Positions 27,892 through 37,029 of a stretch of 64,000 bases of DNA are shown here, piece by piece (the stretch's first letter is position 1; each line of letters opens with the position of its first letter). Both the position numbers and the translations under genes were made by a program. Source of the stretch: Saccharophagus sp. K07 (GTDB lineage Bacteria > Pseudomonadota > Gammaproteobacteria > Pseudomonadales > Cellvibrionaceae); contig NZ_QRAI01000002.1 of the NCBI RefSeq assembly GCF_014336955.1, forward strand, positions 496,001 to 560,000, given 5' to 3'. The notes below the pieces were generated by a model. That model was given only the letters and a program-made list of their open reading frames with translations, was not told the origin of the DNA and did not search any database.

Positions 27892-29973
27892 ATGACGCGA
27901 CTGCAAAACCTTAATATCAGCGTCAAGCTTACGCTGATTACTGTCGCAGCCTCGACGGTTGCGCTGCTGTGTGTTCTGGTGGCCTTCGTGGTGCAGGACT
28001 TGCGGCTGGTTAAACGCATCAAGGCTGAACAGGTTGAGTCGCAACTATCCATTCTGACGGGCAATCTCGCTAACGCACTGGTGCAGAACGATCTGCATAC
28101 CGTCGACTATCTCCTGAAAAATGGCACCAGCGTCCACGGCATAATCGCCGCCTCGGTATACGACCGCAACGGTGGGCTGCTGTCTCAATATCCGGTAGTT
28201 GCCGGCAAACTTACCCCTCTACCCAACCCCGAAGGTTTCGAATTTTCTTCCGTCAATTACAGCCGGCCGATTATCTGGCGCGGCAGTGAAGTCGGGCGTC
28301 TCGAAGTGGAAGTGAGCTATGCGGATATAGAACTGCGCAGTGTCTATATGGGCGCCTACTCCGCCTTGGCTTTTCTATTTGCCCTGGCGATTGCCGCCTT
28401 GGTCGCCTGGCTGGTACAGAAAATTGTGTCGCAGCCGCTGTTGCAATTGCACCGCCTGTCCCGTGCTGTCATGGAGACAGGCAATTACAGCTTGCGGGCA
28501 GAGGTTCGTAGCAGCGATGAGCTGGGGCAGTTGGGCGAGGCGTTTAATCAAATGCTCAACCAGATTGAACAGCGCGATTTGATGATGGAGCGACAGGTAG
28601 TTCAGCGCACTCGCGAATTGCAAAAACTGGCCGAGGAATTTCGCTATCGCGCACTGCACGATACACTCACGGGATTGCCCAATCGCGCTCTGCTGAACGA
28701 AGAATTTAACCGTGCTGCCGCGCACGCGCGCCGCGCGGGCAAACAATTCGCTGTCCTGTTATTGGATCTGGATAACTTCAAACACATCAACGACACCTAT
28801 GGACATGAGGTCGGTGATGAGTTGCTGAAAACTACAGCAAATAAAATTCGCAGCGCTCTGCGCGCTGAAGATATCGTCTGCCGCCTGGGCGGCGATGAAT
28901 TTATTGTGTTGATCGAAAGTGTACAGAACATCGAGCATATTCAAACCGTTGCCGATGGTCTGTTGCAGGCGATGCAGGACGAATTCAGCGTTGCCAATCG
29001 GCGTGTGACAATTGGTTTAAGCATTGGGGCGGCAGTGTTCCCCATGCACGGAACCGATTTGAATGAATTAAAACGCAATGCCGATGTTGCTATGTACTGC
29101 GCGAAAGAGGCGGGTAAAAATCGCTTGGCGATTTACGATCCGGCGATGGGAACGGCCAATCTGAATAAACACCGTTTGCACCACGAATTAAAACTGGCTT
29201 TGCAGCGCCGCGAGTTGGAACTGTATTTCCAGCCGCAGGTGAATTTGGAAACAAACCAGGTGGCCGGTTGCGAAGTGCTGGTGCGTTGGCATCACCATAA
29301 GCGCGGCCTGATGTTGCCGGGAGATTTTTTGTCATTTGCCGAAGAGTCCGGTCTGCTGAAAGCCATTGATCTTCTGGTGTTGCGCGAAGCGTGTCAGCAA
29401 TGTCAAACATGGCGACTCGAATTCGGTTTAAGTGTTCCGGTTTCGGTTAATATTGCCAACCTGCATTTTCTGGCGGTTGCTGAATTTGCGCAGGAAGTTA
29501 GCGCGATTTTGCGTGAAACTGAGTTGCCGCCATCAATGCTGACCATCGAATTTTCCGGCGCAGCATTGCTGCAGGATTCATCCGCCGCAGGCGAGTTGGT
29601 CAAGGCGTTGCGGGAACTGGGCGTAAAAGTGGCGCTGGACGGTTTCGGTGCTAGCCTTTTTGCGGTTTCTCATTTGCACGAGATCCAATTGGACTGCATT
29701 AAATTGGATCCTTGTTTGTATCGCGGTATTGTGCAAGACCCGGATGCACGTCGCATGGCGAAAGGCTTGGTGGCGTTTACCCGGGAACTCGGTATGAATC
29801 TGGTGGTGGAAGGAGTCGAGCAGGAGGAGCAATTGCAGGTGCTGCGCTCGCTCGGTTGTTCCGTTGCCCAGGGATTTGCCTTGGCTTCGCCAATGTCTCA
29901 CGCATCATTTTTACGTTGGGTAAGACATTTCCACCGCGCAAATGCGTTTAACAAAGAATTTGAGGTAGGTTGA
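27892..29973 (+). CDS. Membrane diguanylate cyclase with degenerate EAL domain
   Basis: A 693-residue inner membrane c-di-GMP enzyme. Order: helix 1 (~12-36), periplasmic sensor (~37-148), helix 2 (~152-175), HAMP (~176-228), GGDEF (~260-420) and EAL-like domain (~435-685). The cyclase looks active: GGDEF at 333-337 with an inhibitory RxxD I-site (RAED, 324-327). The EAL domain looks degenerate. EAL reads EVL (461-463), the LEITE metal-binding segment reads LTIEF, and DDFG reads DGFG (583-586), although the later VVEGVE and QGF are kept. It is therefore likely a c-di-GMP producer with a regulatory or substrate-sensing EAL. A small CxxC protein gene overlaps the end region and may be co-translated. 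Confidence 0.9.
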   Translation: MTRLQNLNISVKLTLITVAASTVALLCVLVAFVVQDLRLVKRIKAEQVESQLSILTGNLANALVQNDLHTVDYLLKNGTSVHGIIAASVYDRNGGLLSQYPVVAGKLTPLPNPEGFEFSSVNYSRPIIWRGSEVGRLEVEVSYADIELRSVYMGAYSALAFLFALAIAALVAWLVQKIVSQPLLQLHRLSRAVMETGNYSLRAEVRSSDELGQLGEAFNQMLNQIEQRDLMMERQVVQRTRELQKLAEEFRYRALHDTLTGLPNRALLNEEFNRAAAHARRAGKQFAVLLLDLDNFKHINDTYGHEVGDELLKTTANKIRSALRAEDIVCRLGGDEFIVLIESVQNIEHIQTVADGLLQAMQDEFSVANRRVTIGLSIGAAVFPMHGTDLNELKRNADVAMYCAKEAGKNRLAIYDPAMGTANLNKHRLHHELKLALQRRELELYFQPQVNLETNQVAGCEVLVRWHHHKRGLMLPGDFLSFAEESGLLKAIDLLVLREACQQCQTWRLEFGLSVPVSVNIANLHFLAVAEFAQEVSAILRETELPPSMLTIEFSGAALLQDSSAAGELVKALRELGVKVALDGFGASLFAVSHLHEIQLDCIKLDPCLYRGIVQDPDARRMAKGLVAFTRELGMNLVVEGVEQEEQLQVLRSLGCSVAQGFALASPMSHASFLRWVRHFHRANAFNKEFEVG

Positions 29974-29975
29974 AT

Positions 29976-30161
29976 ATGGCTGTGATCCTTCCTTTTAAAC
30001 GCCCTTCAGCGGAAGAAAAATTCAAAGGCAGAACCCTGTGTCGCGAGGGGTTTCATAAATGGAAGATCGTGACGGAAAAGAAATTCGACGTGAAGCAAGG
30101 CAAGCTGGTGACAGTTTATCAGTGCGTCCGCTGTGGTAAACAAAAAGTGGAAGCGCATTAA
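29976..30161 (+). CDS. Small conserved protein with C-terminal CxxC motif
   Basis: A 61-residue basic protein. The start is ATG 29976 with GAGGTAGG six bases upstream, inside the end of the GGDEF/EAL gene, so the two are almost certainly co-transcribed. It contains CREGFHKWKIV at residues ~19-29 and a C-terminal CVRCGK, so three cysteines and one or two His could bind zinc, or the protein could contact nucleic acid. I do not recognise a named family. The terminator at 30229-30259 ends this unit. Confidence 0.75.
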   Translation: MAVILPFKRPSAEEKFKGRTLCREGFHKWKIVTEKKFDVKQGKLVTVYQCVRCGKQKVEAH

Positions 30162-30228
30162 TAAATGGCTATTTAAAAATCAGTTGAATGCATTTTTGAG
30201 ATAGTTTGAAAGTGGATGCTGATTTACT

Positions 30229-30259
30229 AAAACGCCCGATTGAGTACATCGGGCGTTTT
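30229..30259 (+). terminator. Intrinsic terminator after the small CxxC gene
   Basis: AAAACGCCCGAT (30229-30240), 7-base loop, ATCGGGCGTTTT (30248-30259), then GTTTTGG. Confidence 0.9.
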
Positions 30260-30331
30260 GTTTTGGGAGAAGGGCTGCATTGATTCTGCAGCGAGAAGGG
30301 GTCACCCTTATAATAAAGGGCATATGCTCCT

Positions 30332-30973
30332 CTATTTAAATTTGATTCCGCTCGCTGGAATCACATCTCCTTTGTACCAAGCCTTGCCATCCCGAAACAC
30401 CAGATCCCCGTCGGCAAACCAGCGTACCGCCAAGGGATAAATGCGGTGCTCTTGCGCTAGCACGCGTTTGGCGAGCAACTCTTCGGTATCGCCTTGTTCC
30501 ACCGGCACTTCGGCTTGTACCACGGCAGGTCCGCCGTCCAGTTCGGCTGTTACAAAGTGCACGGTCGCACCGTGGGTGGCATCGCCGGCTTCGATTGCAC
30601 GTCTATGGGTGTGCAAGCCGGGATAGAGCGGCAGCAGGGAAGGGTGGATATTCAGCATGCGCCCGAGATAGTGGTTGACGAAATCCGCAGTCAAAATCCG
30701 CATAAAACCGGCGAGTACCACCAGATCCGGTTGGTAGGAATCGATTTTGTCCCGTAAAGCGGCATCGAATTCCTCGCGGCTGGCAAACGCCTTGTGATCC
30801 AACACGGCGGTCGCTATGCCGCTGTTCTGTGCTCTGACCAAACCGTAAGCGTCGGATTTATTGCTGATAACGGCGACGATTTGCGCCGGGTAATCCGCAT
30901 TGGCGGCGGCATCGATCAACGCCTGCAAATTGCTGCCGCTACCGGAGATAAGGACCACTACACGTGTTTTCAT
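30332..30973 (-). CDS. purN: Phosphoribosylglycinamide formyltransferase
   Basis: A 213-residue cytoplasmic enzyme that formylates GAR with 10-formyltetrahydrofolate, step 3 of purine synthesis. Motifs: VLISGSGSNLQALIDA (GAR-binding start), AGFMRILT, and NIHPSLLPLYPGLHTHRRAIEAGDATHGATVHFV, which holds the catalytic Asn-His and the conserved HG; the final catalytic Asp lies in VTAELDGGP. It is downstream of purM with a 62-base gap on the same strand, the usual purM-purN order. Confidence 0.98.
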   Translation of the reverse strand: MKTRVVVLISGSGSNLQALIDAAANADYPAQIVAVISNKSDAYGLVRAQNSGIATAVLDHKAFASREEFDAALRDKIDSYQPDLVVLAGFMRILTADFVNHYLGRMLNIHPSLLPLYPGLHTHRRAIEAGDATHGATVHFVTAELDGGPAVVQAEVPVEQGDTEELLAKRVLAQEHRIYPLAVRWFADGDLVFRDGKAWYKGDVIPASGIKFK

Positions 30974-31035
30974 AGAAGGGAAATTCTGGCGTGTTTGGAG
31001 TGTTGCCCCTCTGGTGAGGGGCAGTAGCTGATGGC

Positions 31036-32079
31036 TTATACGATTTCGACGAAGGGTTCTTCTGCGTCAGCGCGCTCGATCTGACCGAGCGTAAAGACTG
31101 TTTCGCCAGCGGCTTCCAATGCGCGGCGGGTGTCTTCCGCTGCGTCGGCCGGTACACAAACCACCATACCTATACCGCAGTTAAAGGTGCGATACATTTC
31201 CCGCTCAGCCACATTGCCTTGTTGCTGCAGCCAGGCAAACACTTCGGGCAACTGCCAGCTGTTTTTCTGGATAACGGCTTTGGTGTGATCGGGCAGGACG
31301 CGCGGAATATTTTCCAGCAGACCGCCGCCAGTGATATGCGCCAGGGCGTTGATCGGGTGGGTCTTCAACACTTGCAGCAGGGATTTGACGTAAATGCGGG
31401 TCGGCTCCAGCAGGGCTTCGGCAAGGGTGCGGCCAGCGATCGGCTGATTGAGATCGGCTTTGCTGACTTCCAGGATTTTGCGAATCAGTGAGTAACCATT
31501 GGAGTGGGGGCCGCTGGATGCCAAGCCGAGCAGGACGTCACCGGGCTTCACTTTGCTGCCGTCGAGGATTTTGGATTTTTCCACGATACCGACGCAGAAG
31601 CCAGCCAGATCGTAGTCTTCGCCTTCATACATACCGGGCATTTCGGCGGTTTCACCACCGACCAGGGCGCAGCCGGACAATTCGCAGCCTTTGCCGATTC
31701 CGTTAATCACATCTGCGGCAGTATCGACATCCAGTTTGCCGGTGGCGTAATAGTCGAGGAAGAACAGAGGTTCGGCGCCGCCGACCACCAGATCGTTCAC
31801 GCACATGGCCACCAGGTCGATACCAATGGTGTCATGCTTGCGCAATTGCATGGCCAAGCGCAGTTTAGTGCCGACGCCGTCAGTGCCCGATACCAGAACG
31901 GGCTCCTGGTAACCCTTGGGCAGTTCGAATAGGGCGCCGAATCCACCCAGACCAGCCAATACTTCGGGGCGGCGGGTGCGTTGAGCGACAGATTTGATGC
32001 GATCCACCAGTCGCTCACCGGCGTCGATATCCACACCCGCGTCTTTGTAACTTAAGGATTGCTTTTGCGTGTCGCTCAT
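31036..32079 (-). CDS. purM: Phosphoribosylformylglycinamidine cyclo-ligase (AIR synthetase)
   Basis: A 347-residue cytoplasmic enzyme, step 5 of purine synthesis. The start is placed at 32079 ([21 protein letters not shown]) because this gives the normal PurM length; the frame stays open to 32205 and an ATG at 32091 would add four residues. Motifs: [65 protein letters not shown] and [14 protein letters not shown]. It is divergent from the DUF2066 gene across a 247-base region and precedes purN. Confidence 0.98.
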   Translation of the reverse strand: MSDTQKQSLSYKDAGVDIDAGERLVDRIKSVAQRTRRPEVLAGLGGFGALFELPKGYQEPVLVSGTDGVGTKLRLAMQLRKHDTIGIDLVAMCVNDLVVGGAEPLFFLDYYATGKLDVDTAADVINGIGKGCELSGCALVGGETAEMPGMYEGEDYDLAGFCVGIVEKSKILDGSKVKPGDVLLGLASSGPHSNGYSLIRKILEVSKADLNQPIAGRTLAEALLEPTRIYVKSLLQVLKTHPINALAHITGGGLLENIPRVLPDHTKAVIQKNSWQLPEVFAWLQQQGNVAEREMYRTFNCGIGMVVCVPADAAEDTRRALEAAGETVFTLGQIERADAEEPFVEIV

Positions 32080-32326
32080 AGAATTGCCCATCTCACAGCT
32101 TGCGCCGACTGGCGCGGAAAAAGCCGGCATTCTACCAGCAATGTTCAGGTGGGCGAACAGCCATGATGACTTGGATGCAGGATGGAGCCAAACGAAAGGT
32201 TTCATTGGGGGTTGGCAACAGATATTGAAACGGCATGTCTCAGGAGAGACTTGGCTGCTTTAAGTCACTCTGGCGCCTTGTTACAATCGCCCGCTCTTTT
32301 TCTATAGGCTCACCGGAACCCTGTTT

Positions 32327-33436
32327 ATGACACTACCCGCGCAGTTGCGGTTTGCGTTTTTCTGCAACCTCTGCCTGATGGTGCTTTTGTCGTACGGTGC
32401 TAATTCCTACGCCGATACTTCCAGCTATTTCAGTGCATCCGTCCCCGTCAGTTCCCAATCCACCAGTGAGCGGAACCGCGCCGCGGCGCAAGGTCTGCGC
32501 GAGGTGTTGGTGCGTATGTCGGGAGTCACCCAACTCGATGATTACCCCGCAACTCAAGAAGTTCTGAGCAACGCCAGTCGCCATATCCAGCAATTCCAAT
32601 ATGAATTGGTGCGAGGTGGCGATGGACGCCGGGTCGAGCATCTGGTGATGAGTTTTTCGCCCGCCGTTATCGAGCGCATTATCAAAGAAGCCGGTTTGCC
32701 CTATTGGCCAGCGAACCGCCCGAGCACCTTGGTGTGGCTGGTGGAGGACGATGCGACAGAAGGCAAACGTCTGATCAATGATCCCAATGGCCCTGTTATG
32801 CAGGGGTTGTCCGCTGCCGCCAAACAACGCGGTGTTCCTTTGTTGCTGCCTTTGCTCGACCTGGATGACCAACTGGCGATCTCGGCTGAACAGGTGTGGA
32901 GTTTTGACGAAGAGGCCATTCTCAGTGCCTCGGAGAGATATGTTGCAGACACGATTCTGGTCGGACGCTATGCCCGCAGTTTCTCCGGTGAGTGGTGGAC
33001 TACTTGGCAATATTTCCAACAAGGAGGAAGTCGTCTTTATGAATATCGGGGAGTAGATGCAGCGTTGGTCGGACAGCAGGCGCTGGCTCCACTGGCCGAC
33101 GAACTCGCCAGCCGTTATGCCCTGGATTCCAAGGCGGAATCCGCTGCCCAGCTGTATATTCAGATCAGCCCCGTCAATGAATTTGGTACCTACCGTAAAG
33201 CCTTGGATTATCTCCGCACCCTGGCTGTTGTGAGTTCCTATGACCTGCTCGCCATCACCGACGATACGGTGCTGCTTACATTGCGTTTGAGCGGCTCGCA
33301 GAGCCAGTTTTTGAACGCTTTGTCCTTGGATAACAAGCTGCGCGCTCGCGCGCCCGCCGTTGAGTCGACCCCGTGGATGGCCGAAGCTGCCGGAGGACCC
33401 GACAAGCCTTTGCAGCTCCAGTGGATTGGGCGTTAG
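32327..33436 (+). CDS. DUF2066 domain exported protein
   Basis: A 369-residue protein with an N-terminal signal peptide (hydrophobic FAFFCNLCLMVLLSYGANSYA, cleavage after about residue 26). The rest matches the DUF2066 pattern: the VPVSSQSTSERNRAAAQGLREVLVRMSG segment near residues 35-65, a PAVIERIIKEAGLPYW segment near 115-130, and RPSTLVWLVEDD. Function is unknown; the family sits next to hda and purM in many gammaproteobacteria, as here. hda follows after 9 bases, indicating one transcript. Confidence 0.88.
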   Translation: MTLPAQLRFAFFCNLCLMVLLSYGANSYADTSSYFSASVPVSSQSTSERNRAAAQGLREVLVRMSGVTQLDDYPATQEVLSNASRHIQQFQYELVRGGDGRRVEHLVMSFSPAVIERIIKEAGLPYWPANRPSTLVWLVEDDATEGKRLINDPNGPVMQGLSAAAKQRGVPLLLPLLDLDDQLAISAEQVWSFDEEAILSASERYVADTILVGRYARSFSGEWWTTWQYFQQGGSRLYEYRGVDAALVGQQALAPLADELASRYALDSKAESAAQLYIQISPVNEFGTYRKALDYLRTLAVVSSYDLLAITDDTVLLTLRLSGSQSQFLNALSLDNKLRARAPAVESTPWMAEAAGGPDKPLQLQWIGR

Positions 33437-33445
33437 GGGGCGGTT

Positions 33446-34165
33446 ATGGATGGGGTTGGCGAGCACGCGCCAGTTCAATTAAGCCTTGGGGTATCACTCA
33501 ACGACGACGCCACTTTTGCCAATTTTTACTTGGCAGAAGGCAATGAGCTGGTTGTCTACGCGCTGCGCGAATTCAGCCTGAATCGCGGCGATCAAAATCT
33601 GTTGGTGTGGGGCAACCGCGGCGCTGGGCTGACCCATCTTCTGCAAGCCTGCTGTCACTTGGCCTATGAACACAAAATCAGTGTGCAGTACCTGCCGCTG
33701 CGCGATCTGGTGGGCTATGCGCCGGAGGATGTTTGTGAGGGGCTCGATAAAGTCAGCCTGGTTTGCCTCGATGGCATAGATGAAATCTGCGGCCATCAAG
33801 CGTGGGAGCGGGCGTTGTTTCATCTGTTCAACCGCCTGCGCGACGCGGGCAATCGCTTGTTGATCGCCTCCCATTCCAGTCCGCCGTCGCTGCCGCTGAC
33901 CTTGCCGGATTTGAAATCCCGTGTGTTGGGCGGCGTGGTGTATCACCTGCACGGACTCAACGATCAGCAAAAGGCCCATGCATTGCAACTACGGGCGAAA
34001 GCGCGTGGCATGGACATGTCGGATGAGGTGGCGAAATATATTCTCAGCCGTGCACCGCGCGACACCAACGAACTGTTCAATCTCCTCAATCGCCTGGACG
34101 ATGCCTCCCTGCAGCAACAGCGCAAGCTGACCATTCCCTTCGTCAAAGAAGTCCTGTCGTACTAA
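33446..34165 (+). CDS. hda: DnaA regulatory inactivator Hda
   Basis: A 239-residue DnaA-like AAA+ protein. With the DNA-loaded beta clamp it stimulates ATP hydrolysis by DnaA and so limits re-initiation of replication. The N-terminus has the expected clamp-binding peptide (APVQLSLGVSL, with QLSLG). The nucleotide-binding loop is the Hda form (WGNRGAGLTHLLQACC), followed by VCLDGIDEICGHQAWERALFHLFN (Walker B) and the sensor helix with LPDLKSRV. Length is typical. Its last bases overlap the convergent MOSC gene by 4. Confidence 0.95.
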   Translation: MDGVGEHAPVQLSLGVSLNDDATFANFYLAEGNELVVYALREFSLNRGDQNLLVWGNRGAGLTHLLQACCHLAYEHKISVQYLPLRDLVGYAPEDVCEGLDKVSLVCLDGIDEICGHQAWERALFHLFNRLRDAGNRLLIASHSSPPSLPLTLPDLKSRVLGGVVYHLHGLNDQQKAHALQLRAKARGMDMSDEVAKYILSRAPRDTNELFNLLNRLDDASLQQQRKLTIPFVKEVLSY

Positions 34166-34983
34166 CCGATTTCCCATTGTTCGCCGCAACGGATGGTGGT
34201 GCCAGCTCCATCTGTTAACACGGAATTCACCCCGAATACAGGCGCTTTGGGTTTGTCGGGCATACCGTTGATTTGCGCCAGTGCTTGAAATGGGTATTGC
34301 TCAGGTGAGGGTATTCCGGTGCGCTGATCGACCGTAATCACCGAACAGCGCTGACAGCGATCTTTCAGCGCTATAACCGCGCTGCCTTTGCGCAAAACTT
34401 GCGTATTGTGTTCAGCAAAAGCGGGGAGGCCGGAAATCACAATATTGGAGCGGAAGCGCAGTATGTTGACTGGCGGAATATTCGATTGCAGCAGATGCAG
34501 ATTCAGCGCTTGCAGCGACGCCAAATTGGTCACCAAATAGGGTGAGCCGTCAGCGAAATGGGTGTGGTAGGGGCCAAAGCGCTCGGGATCCACAGGACGC
34601 GGCTGGCGTTTGTCGAAATACACCAGTTTGGCTTTATCGACGCCGATGGCCTGGCATATCCAGCGATTGATTTCGGCGTCGGCCGCCAAGCCGCGGCAAT
34701 GTGAACTCCACACTTGCACGGGTTCACTGTCTCCGGCGGGTGGCGTCAGTGCGATATCACCATCGCCCTTGCAGCTCAAAATCAGCTGGTCGCCGCGCAA
34801 CGCGGTTTTGATAGTCGCCATACGCGGCAACTTTCGCTGAGTCAAAAACACGCCTTTGTCATCGACGATCATCCACTCCCGGTCGCCTTTTAACCCAGCG
34901 ACTCCCAATTCCGCGCTGGACAGTTGAATACCGGCCAGGGATTTCACCGGGTAGATCCACAGCTGTTCGATGGTGACAGGCAT
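34162..34983 (-). CDS. MOSC domain protein (YcbX-like)
   Basis: A 273-residue protein with an N-terminal MOSC beta-barrel (EQLWIYPVKSLAGIQL...) and a C-terminal MOSC domain. The region LKDRCQRCSVITVDQRTG carries cysteines positioned like the molybdenum-binding Cys of YcbX and mARC. MOSC proteins use molybdenum cofactor to reduce N-hydroxylated compounds or carry the metal-sulfur group. It lacks the C-terminal ferredoxin domain of E. coli YcbX. It is the last gene of the leftward moaA-moaB-moeA-DUF1244-MOSC unit (3-base gap to DUF1244), which fits a Moco-dependent role. Confidence 0.9.
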   Translation of the reverse strand: MPVTIEQLWIYPVKSLAGIQLSSAELGVAGLKGDREWMIVDDKGVFLTQRKLPRMATIKTALRGDQLILSCKGDGDIALTPPAGDSEPVQVWSSHCRGLAADAEINRWICQAIGVDKAKLVYFDKRQPRPVDPERFGPYHTHFADGSPYLVTNLASLQALNLHLLQSNIPPVNILRFRSNIVISGLPAFAEHNTQVLRKGSAVIALKDRCQRCSVITVDQRTGIPSPEQYPFQALAQINGMPDKPKAPVFGVNSVLTDGAGTTIRCGEQWEIG

Positions 34984-34986
34984 AAA

Positions 34987-35277
34987 TCAGTGGTCCGATT
35001 TTTTGGAGAAATTGGCCAGCTGTTCAGCACTCGCTGGTGTTTGGTATTGTGCTTTCCATTGTTCGTAAGGCATGCCGTAAATGCGTTCGCGCGCTTGTTC
35101 ATAGTCGACTGTGACGCCTTGGTCGGCTGCTGCTGCCACATACCATTTCGCTAGACAGTTGCGACAAAAACCGGCGAGGTTCATCAGGTCGATGTTCTGC
35201 ACCTGTTTGTTGTCGTCCAGGTGTTTCAGCAAGCGGCGGAATACCGCAGCTTCTATGGAAGTTTCTTGGTCTGCCAT
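34987..35277 (-). CDS. DUF1244 family small protein in the Moco operon
   Basis: A 96-residue cytoplasmic protein of the DUF1244 family, recognised by the central GFCRNCLAKWY segment (a CxxC at about residues 39-42) and the following charged helix ending YGMPYEQWKAQY. Function is not known. It sits inside the molybdenum cofactor operon, 24 bases after moeA and 3 bases before the MOSC gene, so its product may handle metal, sulfur or the cofactor itself; that is inference from position. Confidence 0.87.
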   Translation of the reverse strand: MADQETSIEAAVFRRLLKHLDDNKQVQNIDLMNLAGFCRNCLAKWYVAAAADQGVTVDYEQARERIYGMPYEQWKAQYQTPASAEQLANFSKKSDH

Positions 35278-35301
35278 AAATCGTCTCTTTTGATTAACAG
35301 G

Positions 35302-36504
35302 TTAGAGCGAGAGTAAATCGCTCATTGCAATGTAGGGAACTGTATCGCCTGCGCGCACGCAGATATCGGCTTCGATCCAGGCAAGTCCGTCAGCCCAGAC
35401 GACAGAACTCAACACCCCGGAACTCTGGTTGCTGAAGCGCTGCAATTTGCCGTTTTCCCATTTCACCCGAATCAGTTCCGGGCGTTTGTTGGGGCGGTCG
35501 ATAGAAAATCCGGAGACTTGCGGACGGAATTCCAATGGTCGATAGGGTTGCCCGCACAAACCGGCAATAAAGGGTTTGATAAAAAGCGCGGCGGTGACAA
35601 AAGAGGAAACCGGATTGCCGGGCAGGGCGATAACCGGTGTTTTTCCCGCGGTGTGGTGAATATGGCCAAACGCCAGAGGTTTGCCCGGTTTTAACCGGAC
35701 TTTCCACAAATTCAATTCACCGGTGCTGGAAATGGCCGCTTTTAAATGGTCTGCATCGCCGACGGAAACTCCGCCGCTGGTGACGATCAAGTCCACCGCT
35801 TCCGCCCATTCAGATAAGAGGTGGCGGGTTTTCTCCAGATCGTCTTCGACGCGGCCCTTAAATACGACTTCACAGCCCCAGTCCTCGAGCAAGGCTGCGA
35901 GCATAAATTGGTTGGAGTTGTAGATCTGACCCGGCGCGAGAGTCTGGCCGGGTTCGATCAGTTCAGAGCCGGTACTGAGAAGAGCGATTCGCGGTTTGGC
36001 AGCGACCGTGACAACGCTGATACCACACGACGCCAATAAACCGAGATGAACCGCTGTGAGCCTTTCGCCTTTTTTTGCGACTAATTGGCCGCGTTGCAGA
36101 TCCTGGCCTTGCTGACGAATATTCTCGCTTGGCTTTACCGCCACCCTTACAGTTACGGTTTCCGCTGTTGCGTCACAATCTTCCTGAATCACCACCGCGT
36201 TGGCGCCGGGAGGAATTTCCGCCCCGGTAAAAATGCGCGCGGCTGTGCCCTGCTCTAGCGGCTTTGGGGGTGTTCCAGCGGCAATGATTTGGCTGATGGG
36301 CAGTGTGCAAGGTGGGGGCGAGGACGGAGCGACCAGGGCATAACCATCCATGGCGCTATTGGCTGCCGGTGGCACATCGACCAGCGCCAGACAATCCTCA
36401 GCCAGAATACGTCCGCGCGCTTGCGATAAAGGCAGGGTTTCACTGCGGGCGAGGGCGCTCGCCGCCTGCGCGATTTTTTCCCGGGCAACAAATAAGTCCA
36501 ACAT
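35302..36504 (-). CDS. moeA: Molybdopterin molybdenumtransferase MoeA
   Basis: A 400-residue cytoplasmic enzyme that inserts molybdate into adenylylated molybdopterin. Domains: N-terminal lid (ARGRILAEDCLALVDVPPAANSAMDGYAL, with the conserved DGYA), RIFTGAEIPPGANAVVIQED, the MPT-binding domain (LLSTGSELIEPGQ, YNSNQFML, VTSGGVSVGDADHLK), and LPGNPVSSFV. The C-terminal beta domain is present. It starts immediately after the moaB stop codon (adjacent bases 36504/36505), so the two are translationally linked. Confidence 0.97.
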   Translation of the reverse strand: MLDLFVAREKIAQAASALARSETLPLSQARGRILAEDCLALVDVPPAANSAMDGYALVAPSSPPPCTLPISQIIAAGTPPKPLEQGTAARIFTGAEIPPGANAVVIQEDCDATAETVTVRVAVKPSENIRQQGQDLQRGQLVAKKGERLTAVHLGLLASCGISVVTVAAKPRIALLSTGSELIEPGQTLAPGQIYNSNQFMLAALLEDWGCEVVFKGRVEDDLEKTRHLLSEWAEAVDLIVTSGGVSVGDADHLKAAISSTGELNLWKVRLKPGKPLAFGHIHHTAGKTPVIALPGNPVSSFVTAALFIKPFIAGLCGQPYRPLEFRPQVSGFSIDRPNKRPELIRVKWENGKLQRFSNQSSGVLSSVVWADGLAWIEADICVRAGDTVPYIAMSDLLSL

Positions 36505-37014
36505 TCAGAGGCGCACCTGGGCATAAAAATTACAGGGGCGGGTGCGGCTGTCGAGCTGTGCGGCAAGAATCTTGTCCCAGGCGGTTTGGCAGGCGTTGGT
36601 GGACCCAGGCAGGCAGAAAATCAATGTGCGATTGGCGAGTCCGCCCAGGGCGCGGGATTGAATGGTCGAGGTGCCAATTTCACTAAAGGAAATATGGCGA
36701 AACAATTCACCAAAGCCTTCGATTTGTTTATCCAGCAGCGGCGTTACTGCCTCCGGTGTACTGTCGCGACCGGCGAATCCCGTGCCGCCGGTAATCAGCA
36801 CCACTTGCGCCTCCGGCTCTGCAATCCAGGCGGAAACCACGGCGCGTATCTGATAAATGTCATCTTTGATCAGCTCGCGTTTATGCAGGCGATGACCTGC
36901 GTCAGTTAGGCGTTGCACCAGGGTATCGCCTGATTTGTCCTCGGCGAGAGTGCGGGTATCCGAAACGGTCAGCACGCAAATATTGAGAGGATGAAATTCG
37001 CTGGTGTGCGACAT
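36505..37014 (-). CDS. moaB: Molybdenum cofactor biosynthesis protein MoaB
   Basis: A 169-residue MogA/MoaB-fold protein. Visible: LTVSDTRTLAEDKSGD near the start, ITGGTGFAGRDSTPEAV (the molybdopterin-binding loop with catalytic Asp) and LPGSTNACQTAWDKIL near the end. It probably adenylylates molybdopterin, the step before MoeA, as MogA does; some MoaB proteins are inactive substitutes. It lies between moaA (15-base gap) and moeA (no gap). Confidence 0.95.
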   Translation of the reverse strand: MSHTSEFHPLNICVLTVSDTRTLAEDKSGDTLVQRLTDAGHRLHKRELIKDDIYQIRAVVSAWIAEPEAQVVLITGGTGFAGRDSTPEAVTPLLDKQIEGFGELFRHISFSEIGTSTIQSRALGGLANRTLIFCLPGSTNACQTAWDKILAAQLDSRTRPCNFYAQVRL

Positions 37015-37029
37015 AGAGAATCCTTGTGC

